Of a stretch of 37,290 bases of DNA, positions 16,636 to 25,443 are shown in pieces. Position numbers and translations under genes: made by a program. Below the pieces are notes generated by a model, which had not been told where the DNA came from, searched no databases, and saw only the letters and a program-made list of their open reading frames with translations. Position 1 is the stretch's first letter; each line of letters opens with the position of its first letter. The DNA is from Candidatus Ornithospirochaeta stercorigallinarum (lineage in GTDB: Bacteria; Spirochaetota; Spirochaetia; Sphaerochaetales; Sphaerochaetaceae): NCBI GenBank assembly GCA_018711525.1, contig DVIF01000090.1, positions 1 to 37,290 on the forward strand. Reading direction: 5' to 3'.

Positions 16636-17718
16636 CTACTGCACCTGATGATCGAACCGTTTAAGATCAAGATCCAGTGAATTAAGATACCTTAGCACGA
16701 CAAGGCTCTCAGCCTTTTCAATATCCTCAGGAACCCTCTGTCCGTTCGTAATATAGAGTAAAGGCAGCTTATGACGGAATGAAAACGACAGGAGGGTCCC
16801 TATTGTCGAACATTCATCGACCTTGCTTGCTATGATGCTGTCCATCTTCATATAGGAGCAGTAATTCTCATAAAGGGAATCCAGATCGTCTATCTTCGTA
16901 GTTGCGGAGGCGACGAATATGAATTCAGAATTCGCCCTGTTGAGGTTGTTGAGCATGCTCTTGAGCCTTAGATTCAGCTCATCATCATTTCTGCCGAGCC
17001 CCATCGTATCTATCAGGACTGCATCATAATCCGCTGCATCATTTAGTGCAGAAATGAAGAGCGCCTCATCACTTACGGTCCTCAGTGGAATCTGCAGTGC
17101 ATCGGTAAGCTTCTGGATCTGGTAGAACGACCCCACACGGTAGCTGTCAAGGCTTATTATGAAGACATCCTTTCCCATCTTCTTATAGTTGATGGCCATC
17201 TTTGCACATGTAGTGGTCTTTCCCGATCCAGTCGGTCCAAGGAGAACCTGGTATTTGTTTCCACCATTCTTTTCAAGAAGGAGGTTGTCTATCATACGGC
17301 TGGCGATTTCCATCTCGACCTTCTGGTCCAATGGGAAATCCCTCATTATGACAGACCATAGAGGTTCTGTGATATCGTTGGCTTTCAGGATCTTCTCGGC
17401 TTTTGAGACCTTCTCAAGCGAGCCTCTGTAGACCTCGGTATCCAGCCTCTCGCTGCTGGTAAGGGAATCGGGATTGGGAGTACGTGCCTCTTTTTCAAAT
17501 TCAAGGATCGACTCGTCATCGTTCACCTTCCCTTTCCTTCCATCCCCCTGCGCTATGTAGAGTGTCAGGTCGCACTTGTTCCTTTTCTTTGAAAAAAGGC
17601 CTCCACCCACCGTGTAGTCACGACGTGAGTGGATCCTTATGTTGTTACTACCATATTCCTGCTCAGCTTTCCTAAGCGCTTCTTCGTAGCTGTTTGCAGT
17701 TATGGTTACATATTTCAT
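16636..17718 (-). CDS. flhF: FlhF-like SRP-family GTPase without flagellar neighbours
   Basis: FlhF proteins are SRP-type GTPases that position flagella. This 360-residue protein has the FlhF N-terminal region (MKYVTITANSYEEALRKAEQ) and an NG domain. G1 is GPTGSGKTTT (161-170), G2 includes DSYRVGSFYQIQ, G3 is DTMGLGRND (usually DTAGR), G4 is SKVD, and the closing loop is TNGQRVPEDI. The nucleotide-binding core looks intact, so the gene is probably expressed and selected. It begins 16 bp after hslU and is followed by the convergent PBP-like gene. No flagellar gene or FlhG occurs in the window. Its role without a flagellum is unknown; polar localisation of another complex is one possibility. 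Confidence 0.85.
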   Translation of the reverse strand: MKYVTITANSYEEALRKAEQEYGSNNIRIHSRRDYTVGGGLFSKKRNKCDLTLYIAQGDGRKGKVNDDESILEFEKEARTPNPDSLTSSERLDTEVYRGSLEKVSKAEKILKANDITEPLWSVIMRDFPLDQKVEMEIASRMIDNLLLEKNGGNKYQVLLGPTGSGKTTTCAKMAINYKKMGKDVFIISLDSYRVGSFYQIQKLTDALQIPLRTVSDEALFISALNDAADYDAVLIDTMGLGRNDDELNLRLKSMLNNLNRANSEFIFVASATTKIDDLDSLYENYCSYMKMDSIIASKVDECSTIGTLLSFSFRHKLPLLYITNGQRVPEDIEKAESLVVLRYLNSLDLDLKRFDHQVQ

Positions 17719-17734
17719 TTCAAACCCGCCTGAA

Positions 17735-19096
17735 TTAGAGGATATACCTTGTAAGGTCCTGATTCTCTACGATATCGCCAAGTGCGGTATCGACATAGGA
17801 TGCATCAATAACGACACGCTCCCCCTTCTTTGCATCTGCATTGAACGAGAGGTCCTCGAGCAGCTTCTCCATAACGGTATGAAGTCTTCTTGCTCCTATG
17901 TTGTCAGCACTCGTATTGGCCTTCTCCGCAATCTCCGCAATATGGTGAAGAGCCTCATCTGTGAACTCAAGCTCAACGCCCTCTGTCTCAAGAAGAGCCT
18001 TGTACTGCTTTACTATGGCATTGTTCGGCTCGACAAGGATCCTATAGAAATCCTCGCTCTTGAGGTCTTTGAGTTCTACACGCAGAGGGAATCTTCCCTG
18101 AAGCTCAGGGATGAGGTCTGAAGGCTTAGAGATGCTGAATGCACCAGCTGCAATGAAGAGGATGTTCGTCGTATCGATCACACCCCACTTCGTCGAGACC
18201 TTTGTTCCCTCGACTATAGGAAGGATGTCACGCTGAACGCCCTCCCTTGAGACATCTGCATTGTTTGCACTTCCCCTGCTTGCAATCTTGTCAATCTCAT
18301 CTATGAAGATGATACCCATCTCCTCGCACCTTGTCTTAGCTTCGTCAATGACCTTGTCGTTATCCACAAGCTTGTCAAGCTCCTGTTCCCTGAGGATCTC
18401 CCTTGCACGCTTGACACTAACTTTTCTTTTCCTACCGTTCTTTCCTGAAGCAGAGAACATGTTGTTTATATCCTGGAATATGTTTCCAAGCTCCAGGCCT
18501 TCCTGCCCGGGAGCGCCAAAGACCCCGACTCCGCTTACCTTCATGCTCTGTGGTACGGACATCTCGACCTCCCTCTCTTCAAGGGCACCGGAGCGCAGGA
18601 GGTTGCGCATACTGTTTCTCACATCGATTATCTGTACATCGCTCTCCTTCTTCTCCTCATCGATTGCAGGAATGATGAGATCCAGAAGCTTCTCTTCGAT
18701 CTTATCCTCGACAAGTGCCTCGTTGGCCTTGAACATCTCCTCCCTTACAAGAGAGACGGACGCCCCCATGAGGTCACGAACCATCGACTCGACATCACGG
18801 CCGACATAGCCGACCTCAGTGTACTTCGTAGCCTCCACCTTGATGAATGGAGCGTTTGCAAGCCTTGCAATCCTACGGGCGATCTCTGTCTTTCCAACCC
18901 CTGTAGGTCCGATCATGATGATGTTCTTAGGGGTGACCTCAACCTTCATCTCGTCGGAAAGCCTTTTCCTTCTCACACGGTTCCTGATTGCAACGGCAAT
19001 AAGTTTCTTAGCATCCTCCTGCCCTATGATATATTCATCAAGTGCCTCGACGATCTCACGAGGCATCATATCATCAAGTCTCTTCTGATTATCCAT
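17735..19096 (-). CDS. hslU: HslU, ATPase subunit of the HslUV (ClpYQ) protease
   Basis: HslU unfolds substrates and feeds them to the HslV peptidase. The 453-residue protein has Walker [14 protein letters not shown], the variable I-domain (about 110-240, rich in charged residues), Walker [12 protein letters not shown] and the C-terminal segment ending in RYIL that inserts into HslV. The ATG at 19096 (MDNQKRLDD) overlaps the end of hslV by 8 nt, with GAGGTT just upstream inside hslV. The open frame extends seven codons further without a start signal. Confidence 0.97.
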   Translation of the reverse strand: MDNQKRLDDMMPREIVEALDEYIIGQEDAKKLIAVAIRNRVRRKRLSDEMKVEVTPKNIIMIGPTGVGKTEIARRIARLANAPFIKVEATKYTEVGYVGRDVESMVRDLMGASVSLVREEMFKANEALVEDKIEEKLLDLIIPAIDEEKKESDVQIIDVRNSMRNLLRSGALEEREVEMSVPQSMKVSGVGVFGAPGQEGLELGNIFQDINNMFSASGKNGRKRKVSVKRAREILREQELDKLVDNDKVIDEAKTRCEEMGIIFIDEIDKIASRGSANNADVSREGVQRDILPIVEGTKVSTKWGVIDTTNILFIAAGAFSISKPSDLIPELQGRFPLRVELKDLKSEDFYRILVEPNNAIVKQYKALLETEGVELEFTDEALHHIAEIAEKANTSADNIGARRLHTVMEKLLEDLSFNADAKKGERVVIDASYVDTALGDIVENQDLTRYIL

Positions 19097-19622
19097 TAAT
19101 AACCTCACATGTAACATTATGGTTTGTGTATATGCAGATGTCGCCGGCGACCTTCAAAGAACGCCTTGCAATCTCTTCAGCAGAGAAATCCACACCACTA
19201 TCGAGGTATGCCCTGGCTGCAGAGAGTGCGAAATTCCCTCCACTTCCTATGGCCATCGCATCCCCCTCAGGCTCAAGCACATCACCGTTTCCTGATATGA
19301 GGAACATCAGCTTTCCATCACTTGCAAGCATCATGGCCTCAAGATTCCTCAGCTGCTTATCCATCCTCCACTGCTTTGCAAGCTCCACAGCACTGCGTGT
19401 CAGGTCTCCGTTGAACTGCTTCAACTTCGCCTCAAAAAGCTCGAACAGGGTGAATGCATCTGCAGTTGCACCTGCAAAGCCGATAACCACCTTACCATCA
19501 TATAATCTTCTTACTTTTCTTGTATTTCCTTTTACGACAGTATCCCCTTGTGTGACCTGTCCATCACCAGCGACAGCCACCATGCCACCCTTGCGGACAG
19601 CTAAAATTGTCGTTCCGTGCAT
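19089..19622 (-). CDS. hslV: HslV, proteasome-like peptidase of HslUV
   Basis: At 177 residues this has normal HslV length. It begins [13 protein letters not shown], so the catalytic threonine would be residue 4 and exposing it needs removal of three residues. Conserved blocks include [19 protein letters not shown] and [16 protein letters not shown]. Two adjacent ATGs exist (19625, 19622). AGGAGG lies 4 nt from the first and 7 nt from the second, so I prefer the second. The gene forms an overlapping pair with hslU and lies 56-59 bp after the recombinase gene. Confidence 0.97.
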   Translation of the reverse strand: MHGTTILAVRKGGMVAVAGDGQVTQGDTVVKGNTRKVRRLYDGKVVIGFAGATADAFTLFELFEAKLKQFNGDLTRSAVELAKQWRMDKQLRNLEAMMLASDGKLMFLISGNGDVLEPEGDAMAIGSGGNFALSAARAYLDSGVDFSAEEIARRSLKVAGDICIYTNHNVTCEVING

Positions 19623-19681
19623 CATTTATCCTCCTAAAACCAAAACTAAAAATAACTTCTTATGAAGAAAACGGCAATCCT

Positions 19682-20560
19682 TCATGCATGAGGATGGGTC
19701 TCATCATATACCTTTTTAAGCTTCTTTGAGGAGACATGAGTGTATATCTGTGTCGTGGAGATACTCTCATGCCCCAGAAGCTCCTGTATGAATCTGATGT
19801 CAGCACCATGGTCCAGCATATGCGTTGCAAAGCTGTGCCGGAGCGTGTGAGGGCTGAGATTCTTATCCAGGGAAAGTACGTTCCTTGCATTATTGAAGAT
19901 CAGATGGGCGCTGCTGAATGTAAGCCTCTCCTTGTTCTTCCCGATAAAAAGTGCATCACACTCATGTCCATCAAGGTATGCCTCTCTTCTTGCGACATAA
20001 TCCCTGAGCTCGGAAACCACGCTTTTATTGAGAAACAGGAACCTCTGTTTATTCCCCTTGCCTGTTATCCCTATCCTCCTCTCACTCCATTCTATGTCAA
20101 AGATGTCGACACTCAACGCCTCCGAGATACGGGCTCCTGTGGAGTAGATGAAAAGAAAGAGGATATGGTCGCGTAGTGAAAGAAAGTCATCACCTTTGAG
20201 ACTTAGAAGCCTCGCGACCTCCTTCTCCGTAAGGACTGAGGGCAGACGCTTCTCATTCCGTTTGAGGGATATATCTTCAAATGGATTGTAGTCGATGATG
20301 CCGCCCCTCATAAGATAGTCATAGAACATCCTGAGCGCACTAAGCTTGCGGAGCATGCTCCTTTCTTTGAACTTCTCCATGAGAAGACGTACATACTCCC
20401 TTGCATCGGATGCTGTGACATCCTGATAGCCAAGGTCAAGGCGTTCCAGATATCCTGCAAACTGCCTCAAATCATTCTCATAGCCTATCCTCGTATTCTC
20501 ACTCTCACCTTTGACTGAGGTAAGGAAAGAGAGGAATGAATCAATCTCATCCATACTCAT
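19682..20560 (-). CDS. Tyrosine recombinase, XerC/XerD type (first of two)
   Basis: The 292-residue protein has an N-terminal SAM-like DNA-binding domain (1-90) and a complete catalytic domain. Active residues are Arg in STGARISE, Lys in GKGNKQR, HxxR in PHTLRHSFATHML, His in LLGHESISTTQ and nucleophile Tyr in IYTHV. Size and lack of extensions fit a chromosome dimer resolution enzyme at dif rather than an integrase. It overlaps the DprA-like gene by 4 nt (ATGA) and precedes hslV, the common dprA-(topA)-xerC-hslV-hslU order, so XerC is the likelier name. Which of the two recombinases is XerC cannot be settled here. Confidence 0.9.
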   Translation of the reverse strand: MSMDEIDSFLSFLTSVKGESENTRIGYENDLRQFAGYLERLDLGYQDVTASDAREYVRLLMEKFKERSMLRKLSALRMFYDYLMRGGIIDYNPFEDISLKRNEKRLPSVLTEKEVARLLSLKGDDFLSLRDHILFLFIYSTGARISEALSVDIFDIEWSERRIGITGKGNKQRFLFLNKSVVSELRDYVARREAYLDGHECDALFIGKNKERLTFSSAHLIFNNARNVLSLDKNLSPHTLRHSFATHMLDHGADIRFIQELLGHESISTTQIYTHVSSKKLKKVYDETHPHA

Positions 20561-21204
20561 ATATTATCATATCCACCCAGGTCCATCATCCTGAGATAGC
20601 ATCCATCCTCCTTGTACTCCTCATATGCCATGTACTCCGGATAGCTGAGCCATGAAGAGAATGTGTCGATCACTGCAGCCCCTTCTGATGCAAGCCTCCT
20701 GACACTCCTCTCGTAAAGGAAATCCCTCATTACAGCGACATCCATGCCCCTGTCCAGCGCCTCTGATGCCAGATAAGGATGGACTTTTCCTATAAATATC
20801 ATCTTATCTGAGAAATCCAGCATCCTCAATGCACTTTCCTTCAAAGAGAGAGAAGAATAGGTGGATGAATCGGTAAAGCTTATGAAAGACCCTGCAGAGA
20901 GAAGGACATACCTCTCGCAATCATCTATTCTCAAACATTCAAGAGACGGATGAATAACGACATCCATCCTTCCTCCTATATAAAGAACGGGAAGGTTGAG
21001 CGCCCTACGGGCTCTGAAACACCCATTTGTAAGGATATCATAACCATGCATGGACGCCTCAAGAGCGCTCTTTATGATATTCCTCTCATACCTCTTTTCA
21101 ATCTTTCCTGAGAAATAGAATATAACCCGCTTCCTCTTATCTGAGACAGGGGAACCAAAATAATAATACTTCCTGTCGGAATATACCGCTTCTTCTATCT
21201 TCAC
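20557..21204 (-). CDS. Divergent DprA/Smf-like protein
   Basis: The 215-residue protein has a Rossmann-like fold resembling DprA. It shows VIFYFSGK, then GYDILTNGCFRARRALNLP (where DprA has 'G..ivSGlA.GiD..AH'), VLYIGGRMDVVIHPS (where DprA has 'tiaVlg.GlD..YP..n'), and later DKMIFIGK and a segment with alternating hydrophobic residues. The canonical SGxAxGID and FPxRNR motifs are not conserved. DprA loads RecA on incoming single-stranded DNA during transformation. Position in front of xer-hslV-hslU is the stronger argument; topA, often between dprA and xer, is absent. The start is GTG without a Shine-Dalgarno sequence, with a T/A-rich -10-like stretch directly upstream. A lost or changed function is possible. 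Confidence 0.6.
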   Translation of the reverse strand: MKIEEAVYSDRKYYYFGSPVSDKRKRVIFYFSGKIEKRYERNIIKSALEASMHGYDILTNGCFRARRALNLPVLYIGGRMDVVIHPSLECLRIDDCERYVLLSAGSFISFTDSSTYSSLSLKESALRMLDFSDKMIFIGKVHPYLASEALDRGMDVAVMRDFLYERSVRRLASEGAAVIDTFSSWLSYPEYMAYEEYKEDGCYLRMMDLGGYDNI

Positions 21205-21274
21205 ATATAAATAAAACGAAAAGGGTGCAGAACGTTAAGTATTTTCAGAAAAAAACAGAGGATTCGGGAAGAAA

Positions 21275-22216
21275 TCACTCTTCATCTTCTTCATCTGCAT
21301 CCAAACCGGGAATCATGGAGAACCTGTCGAATGCATTCAAAAGCTGTCTGGTATCCAGATGAGTGTAGATCTGCGTCGTCTTGATATCGCTATGCCCGAG
21401 CATCTCCTTTAGGCTACTGATATCCGCACCGTTTTCAATCATATGTGTGGCGAATGAGTGCCTGAGGCTATGTACTGTCGCCTCAAGACCTAAAGATGTG
21501 ACATGCTCATGGAATCGCTTGTGGACCGCCTGCCTTGTCAGCGCATTTCCTGTGCGTCCGAGGAAAAGGGCTTCAGAGTGTCTTTTCGAGCGCATTGCGA
21601 GTTTCGGTCTGACATTGTCTATGTAATATGAGAGTACATTGTTTGCAATATGCCCGATGAAGACGATCCTCTCCTTGTTCCTCTTTCCCACAACCTTTAC
21701 AAAGCTCTTCTCCCTTGAATATGAAGAGAGGCTGAGGCTGATCGCCTCACTTATCCTCATCCCTGAGGAGTAGATCAGCTCGAAAAGAGCGTAATCCCGT
21801 ATCATCAGATCGTCCTCCTCTCCCCTGAATGAGAGCAGGATCTCCTCGACCTCCTCTCGGGAAAGAGTCTTCGGCAGGTATTCACGATTCTTGGGCCGGG
21901 TGAGCAGAAGTGCAGGGTTGTCCTTCCTGTAGCCCTCCTTCACTGTGAACGAGAAAAAAGAGCGGAGTGCCGAAAGTATCTTTGAAAGCGTCCTTTCATC
22001 AAGCATCCCCTCCTTCTTCCTCTCATCCATGAAGGAGACAAGGGTGTTGAAATCAACAGAGGAGATGTCAAGTTTTTCCCTCTCAAGGTAGGATAACAAA
22101 ATGGATGCCTCTGCAGAATAGGCATCCTTCGTCTTCATGCTTACGCGTTTCTCAAAAAGAAGATAATCGGAATACATCCTGATTATCTCCTTGTCTATGT
22201 CATTAATTTCTGTCAT
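21275..22216 (-). CDS. Tyrosine recombinase, XerC/XerD type (second of two)
   Basis: This 313-residue site-specific recombinase has all catalytic residues: Arg in SSGMRISE, Lys in VGKRNKER, HxxR in VHSLRHSFATHMI, His in LGHSDIKTTQ and Tyr in IYTHLD. An N-terminal core-binding domain covers about the first 100 residues. I chose the ATG at 22216 (MTEINDIDKE), which overlaps ftsZ by 14 nt and gives the usual N-terminal length. An alternative ATG at 22177 has an excellent AAGGAG 9 nt upstream. The acidic tail DADEEDEE is unusual. Placement directly after ftsZ couples dimer resolution with division genes. Confidence 0.9.
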   Translation of the reverse strand: MTEINDIDKEIIRMYSDYLLFEKRVSMKTKDAYSAEASILLSYLEREKLDISSVDFNTLVSFMDERKKEGMLDERTLSKILSALRSFFSFTVKEGYRKDNPALLLTRPKNREYLPKTLSREEVEEILLSFRGEEDDLMIRDYALFELIYSSGMRISEAISLSLSSYSREKSFVKVVGKRNKERIVFIGHIANNVLSYYIDNVRPKLAMRSKRHSEALFLGRTGNALTRQAVHKRFHEHVTSLGLEATVHSLRHSFATHMIENGADISSLKEMLGHSDIKTTQIYTHLDTRQLLNAFDRFSMIPGLDADEEDEE

Positions 22217-23471
22217 CGTCGTCACGCGAGTAACGCAGTACGGCTGGGATGGAATAGTCGTTGGTGTTGGCGCTTCTCTTTCCAAGCTGCTTCTGCAGGT
22301 CCTGCCATCTGTTGACAGTGATAGTGGCCGGGTCTGCGTTGAGCGCCGCCTCCCTCTCTTTCTCCTTCTCCTTTTCCCTCTCTCTTTCCTTCTCCTTCTC
22401 TTCTGCCGCTCTCAGGCTCTCTTCCTTCCTGGCCTCTGCAAAACGGTTCCTGTAGGACTCCGCCTCCCTCTCAAGAGGTGATGTTTCAGGACGTTTTTCA
22501 AACCCAGTGGCGACAACGGTCACCCTTATCCTGTCACCGAGGGCGGGATTGTAGGACTGACCAGCGATAACAAGCACATCATCCGCACAGTTTTCAGTAA
22601 TGATCTCCACAACATCCTGGTATTCCTGGATTGTAAGGTTATCCCCACCTGCAAGGTTGACAAGCACACTCTTTGCACCATCAATCGAGGCATTCTCAAG
22701 CAGAGGATTGCTTATTGCACACTTTGCAGCCTCGACAGCCCTGTTGGCCCCCTCGGCGTATCCCAGTCCGATAAGAGCATCCCCCTTGCCTTTCATGACG
22801 GTCTTTACATCTGCAAAGTCGATGTTTATCTCACCCGGTTCGGTGATAAGGTCGGAAATACCCTGGACAGACTGAAGAAGAGCACTATCGGCCATGATGA
22901 AGGCCTGTTTTATCGGGGTGTTGTTATCCACGATGTTAAGAAGATGCTGATTAGGAATGAGAATCAAGGTATCAACCTGTTTCCTCAGCCTCTCTATTCC
23001 CTGCTGGGCCAATATGAGCTTCTTCTTACCCTCAAATGCAAAAGGAAGGGTTACGACAGCAACAGTAAGGGCCCCGCAGTTCCTTGCAACCTCAGCGACA
23101 ACGGCAGCGGCTCCAGTACCGGTTCCCCCTCCCATTCCAGCAGTGATGAAGACCATATCTGCATTCTCAAGGGATGCTCTGATCTCATCCTTGCTCTCAA
23201 TGGCCGCCTTCTCTCCGATTTCGGGCTGACCTCCGGCACCAAGACCTCCTGTGAGCTCCTTTCCAATGGCAAGCCTCGTCTGGGCATTGGAGCGCTGAAG
23301 AGCCTGGACATCGGTATTCATCGCAATGAACTGGACTTTCTTAAGGCCTGCGGCAATCATACGGTTTATGGCATTTCCACCACCACCGCCGACACCGACT
23401 ACCTTGATGATTGTAGGAGCTGCCTGCTCCCCTGTTGTCGTATCCTCGATATCAAAAATGTCAAAACTCAT
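22203..23471 (-). CDS. ftsZ: Cell division protein FtsZ
   Basis: FtsZ is the tubulin-like GTPase that forms the division ring. The 422-residue protein has GVGGGGGNAINRM, the GTP-binding tubulin signature GMGGGTGTGAAAVVAEVA, and the T7 loop NIDFADVKTVMKGKG with catalytic aspartate. A highly charged linker (about 345-390, Glu/Lys/Arg repeats) leads to the conserved C-terminal peptide YSIPAVLRYSR, here followed by the acidic extension DDDDRN. GGGGGAG precedes the ATG at 23471; a TTG two codons upstream is an alternative. It lies 12 bp after ftsA and overlaps the recombinase gene. Confidence 0.98.
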   Translation of the reverse strand: MSFDIFDIEDTTTGEQAAPTIIKVVGVGGGGGNAINRMIAAGLKKVQFIAMNTDVQALQRSNAQTRLAIGKELTGGLGAGGQPEIGEKAAIESKDEIRASLENADMVFITAGMGGGTGTGAAAVVAEVARNCGALTVAVVTLPFAFEGKKKLILAQQGIERLRKQVDTLILIPNQHLLNIVDNNTPIKQAFIMADSALLQSVQGISDLITEPGEINIDFADVKTVMKGKGDALIGLGYAEGANRAVEAAKCAISNPLLENASIDGAKSVLVNLAGGDNLTIQEYQDVVEIITENCADDVLVIAGQSYNPALGDRIRVTVVATGFEKRPETSPLEREAESYRNRFAEARKEESLRAAEEKEKEREREKEKEKEREAALNADPATITVNRWQDLQKQLGKRSANTNDYSIPAVLRYSRDDDDRN

Positions 23472-23483
23472 ATCCAACTCCCC

Positions 23484-24719
23484 CTAAAACAGCTTACTGA
23501 AAAGACCCTTCATCTTCGAAGAGAATCCAGCCTTGTCCTTTCCCCTTGAAATATTATGGTTTCCACTGTCCCTATATTTTTTTGCTTCTATCTTTACAAG
23601 TCCAAGAACTGTAGAGTACTTGGGATCTATATACTGTCTGTCCAGGCCGTTGATAGCCTGGGGAAATCCAAGTCTGGCAGGAAGACGGAATATCTCCGCA
23701 GCAAGCTCTGTAGCTCCGCTTAGAAGACTTCCCCCTCCGACCAGGACAATTCCTGCTCCGAAGGAACCGGAGATGTCATGCTTCTCAAGCTCGCCCTGCA
23801 GAAGAGAGAATATCTCAGCCATCCTCGGCTCGATGACCTTCGCAAGCTCCTTTCGTGGGAAGCGGAAACTGGGTTTTCCTCCGACAGCAGGTGTTATGAT
23901 CATCTCGTCAGGACTTACGCTGGGAGTATGGCACGAGCCATCGCTTATCTTTATCGATTCGGCAGCTACGCGTGGAAGCTGGAGCATATATGCGATGTCC
24001 CCTGTGACATTGTCCCCTCCGAATCCGATTCCGCCTACGTAGACGGGAGAGCCCTGGAGGTAGCAGATCATGTTTGTGGTGCCGGCACCGATGTTGATGA
24101 CTATGGCACCCATCTCCTTCTCTTCATTCGTAAGGACGACCTCGCTGTCGGCCAGGGGCTGGAGCACCATCCTCTGGACCTGTATTCCTGCCTTCTGCAC
24201 GCATTTCCTCTGATTCTGGCAGATTGATGAAGAACCGAGGACAAGAAGAACCCTTGTCTCAAGACGATGACCGAGCATGTCGATAGGATCCTTTATTCCA
24301 GAACGTGAATCAACCTGGAAATCCTGTACGAGCGTATGCAGGATCTCAGAGTCCTGGGGGATGTCACGGGCACGGGCGATCTCAATGGATTTACGGATAT
24401 CATCATTCTTGATCTCCTGGTCCTTGCTTGTAATGCCGACAGCCCCGTTGCTGGATATACCCTCTATATGATCTCCTCCGATTCCGAGGATTGCGGAAGA
24501 CACCTCTGTCCCACTTTGAAGTTCAGCATCGCTGATAACACTGTTGATGGCCTTTAGAGTCTGCTCGATATTCACGATGCTCCCGGATTTGACCCCTTCG
24601 CTAGCTCTTTCTGCGATAGCCTCGATCATGAGCTGCCCATCCCTGTTGACAGATGCGATCACAGCCCTGATTGAACTTGTACCAATATCCAGTCCTAATA
24701 ACGTCTTATCCGTAGCCAC
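23484..24719 (-). CDS. ftsA: Cell division protein FtsA
   Basis: FtsA is the actin-like membrane tether for FtsZ. The 411-residue protein has the phosphate-1 motif LGLDIGTSSIRAVI, the 1C insertion, phosphate-2 in VINIGAGTTNMICY, the adenosine motif in IVLVGGGSLLSGATELA, and a C-terminal amphipathic helix (SSKMKGLFSKLF) that binds membrane. I chose GTG 24719, one base after the ftsQ-like stop; the open frame continues 17 codons upstream inside that gene. It precedes ftsZ by 12 bp. Confidence 0.96.
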   Translation of the reverse strand: MATDKTLLGLDIGTSSIRAVIASVNRDGQLMIEAIAERASEGVKSGSIVNIEQTLKAINSVISDAELQSGTEVSSAILGIGGDHIEGISSNGAVGITSKDQEIKNDDIRKSIEIARARDIPQDSEILHTLVQDFQVDSRSGIKDPIDMLGHRLETRVLLVLGSSSICQNQRKCVQKAGIQVQRMVLQPLADSEVVLTNEEKEMGAIVINIGAGTTNMICYLQGSPVYVGGIGFGGDNVTGDIAYMLQLPRVAAESIKISDGSCHTPSVSPDEMIITPAVGGKPSFRFPRKELAKVIEPRMAEIFSLLQGELEKHDISGSFGAGIVLVGGGSLLSGATELAAEIFRLPARLGFPQAINGLDRQYIDPKYSTVLGLVKIEAKKYRDSGNHNISRGKDKAGFSSKMKGLFSKLF

Positions 24720-24720
24720 T

Positions 24721-25443
24721 TCAACCCAACCGCCTAAAGAAAGTATCGTTTCCGATCTCAAAGACCTCATGGTCCAGGAAATCCATCCCGTCTATTTTTT
24801 CCAGACAGGAAGAGAGAAAAGAAGAGTCCGTCTCCCCTGTGATGAAAAGGATGAAATCCTTCTCCTTTCCATATAAGGTGAGAACTCCGAAACCGCTTCC
24901 GGAAGGAAGGGAATATCCTACTCTTCCAATCAAATTTTCATTATATCCGTTTTGCCCCTGAATATCCATCAACAATGCCAATATCGAGTCAAGTTCACCA
25001 CTCTCAGGAAAAGAGAGCACATAGGAAAGCATCTCCTCTGTCATCATGAACAGGATATACCTTGAGAGCAGAGGGGGCACATCTTTATATTCTATTTCGC
25101 CTATTCCTTCTTCAGAAAAGAAATAGAATCTCCTGCCATCACTTAGGACCAATCCCTTTTCATAGCTGATTGAAACATCAAAGGAGAGGAAACCGGAACT
25201 TGAGATCGAGACCTCATCTACATATGCAAGGCTCTCCAGATTACCTCTCAGGGACTGGAATCTCGAAGAAAAGAAATTCGAATCATCTGCTATATTCACA
25301 AAGCGCTCTATGCTGGCGACAGTCGATGAAAAGCAATCGGTGCCCAATGCCCTGACCCTGAAGAAATCCATATAGGAGAAGGCATATATGCATAAAAGGG
25401 CTGATAAGAAGAACATACTGAGGCTAATCACGAACTTTCTCAT
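24721..25443 (-). CDS. ftsQ: FtsQ/DivIB-like division protein
   Basis: This 240-residue protein has one N-terminal membrane helix (about 4-24) and an extracytoplasmic region beginning with a POTRA-like segment (FFRVRALG ... LAYVDEVSISS). Such proteins bridge the cytoplasmic ring to FtsW, FtsI and FtsL outside the membrane. Sequence conservation is low, so the name rests on topology, size and position between ftsW-like and ftsA genes. AGGAAGGGGG lies directly before the ATG at 25443, and the gene overlaps the ftsW-like gene by 20 nt. Confidence 0.8.
   Translation of the reverse strand: MRKFVISLSMFFLSALLCIYAFSYMDFFRVRALGTDCFSSTVASIERFVNIADDSNFFSSRFQSLRGNLESLAYVDEVSISSSGFLSFDVSISYEKGLVLSDGRRFYFFSEEGIGEIEYKDVPPLLSRYILFMMTEEMLSYVLSFPESGELDSILALLMDIQGQNGYNENLIGRVGYSLPSGSGFGVLTLYGKEKDFILFITGETDSSFLSSCLEKIDGMDFLDHEVFEIGNDTFFRRLG

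Noticed and set aside
19682-22216. The two tyrosine recombinase genes as integrases of a mobile element
   Set aside because: Both have XerC/D size and catalytic motifs and sit in conserved housekeeping operons; no attachment-site repeats, excisionase or cargo genes are nearby.
22340-22420. Low-complexity pyrimidine-rich stretch as a tandem repeat element
   Set aside because: It encodes the charged Glu/Lys/Arg linker of FtsZ, where such composition is normal.
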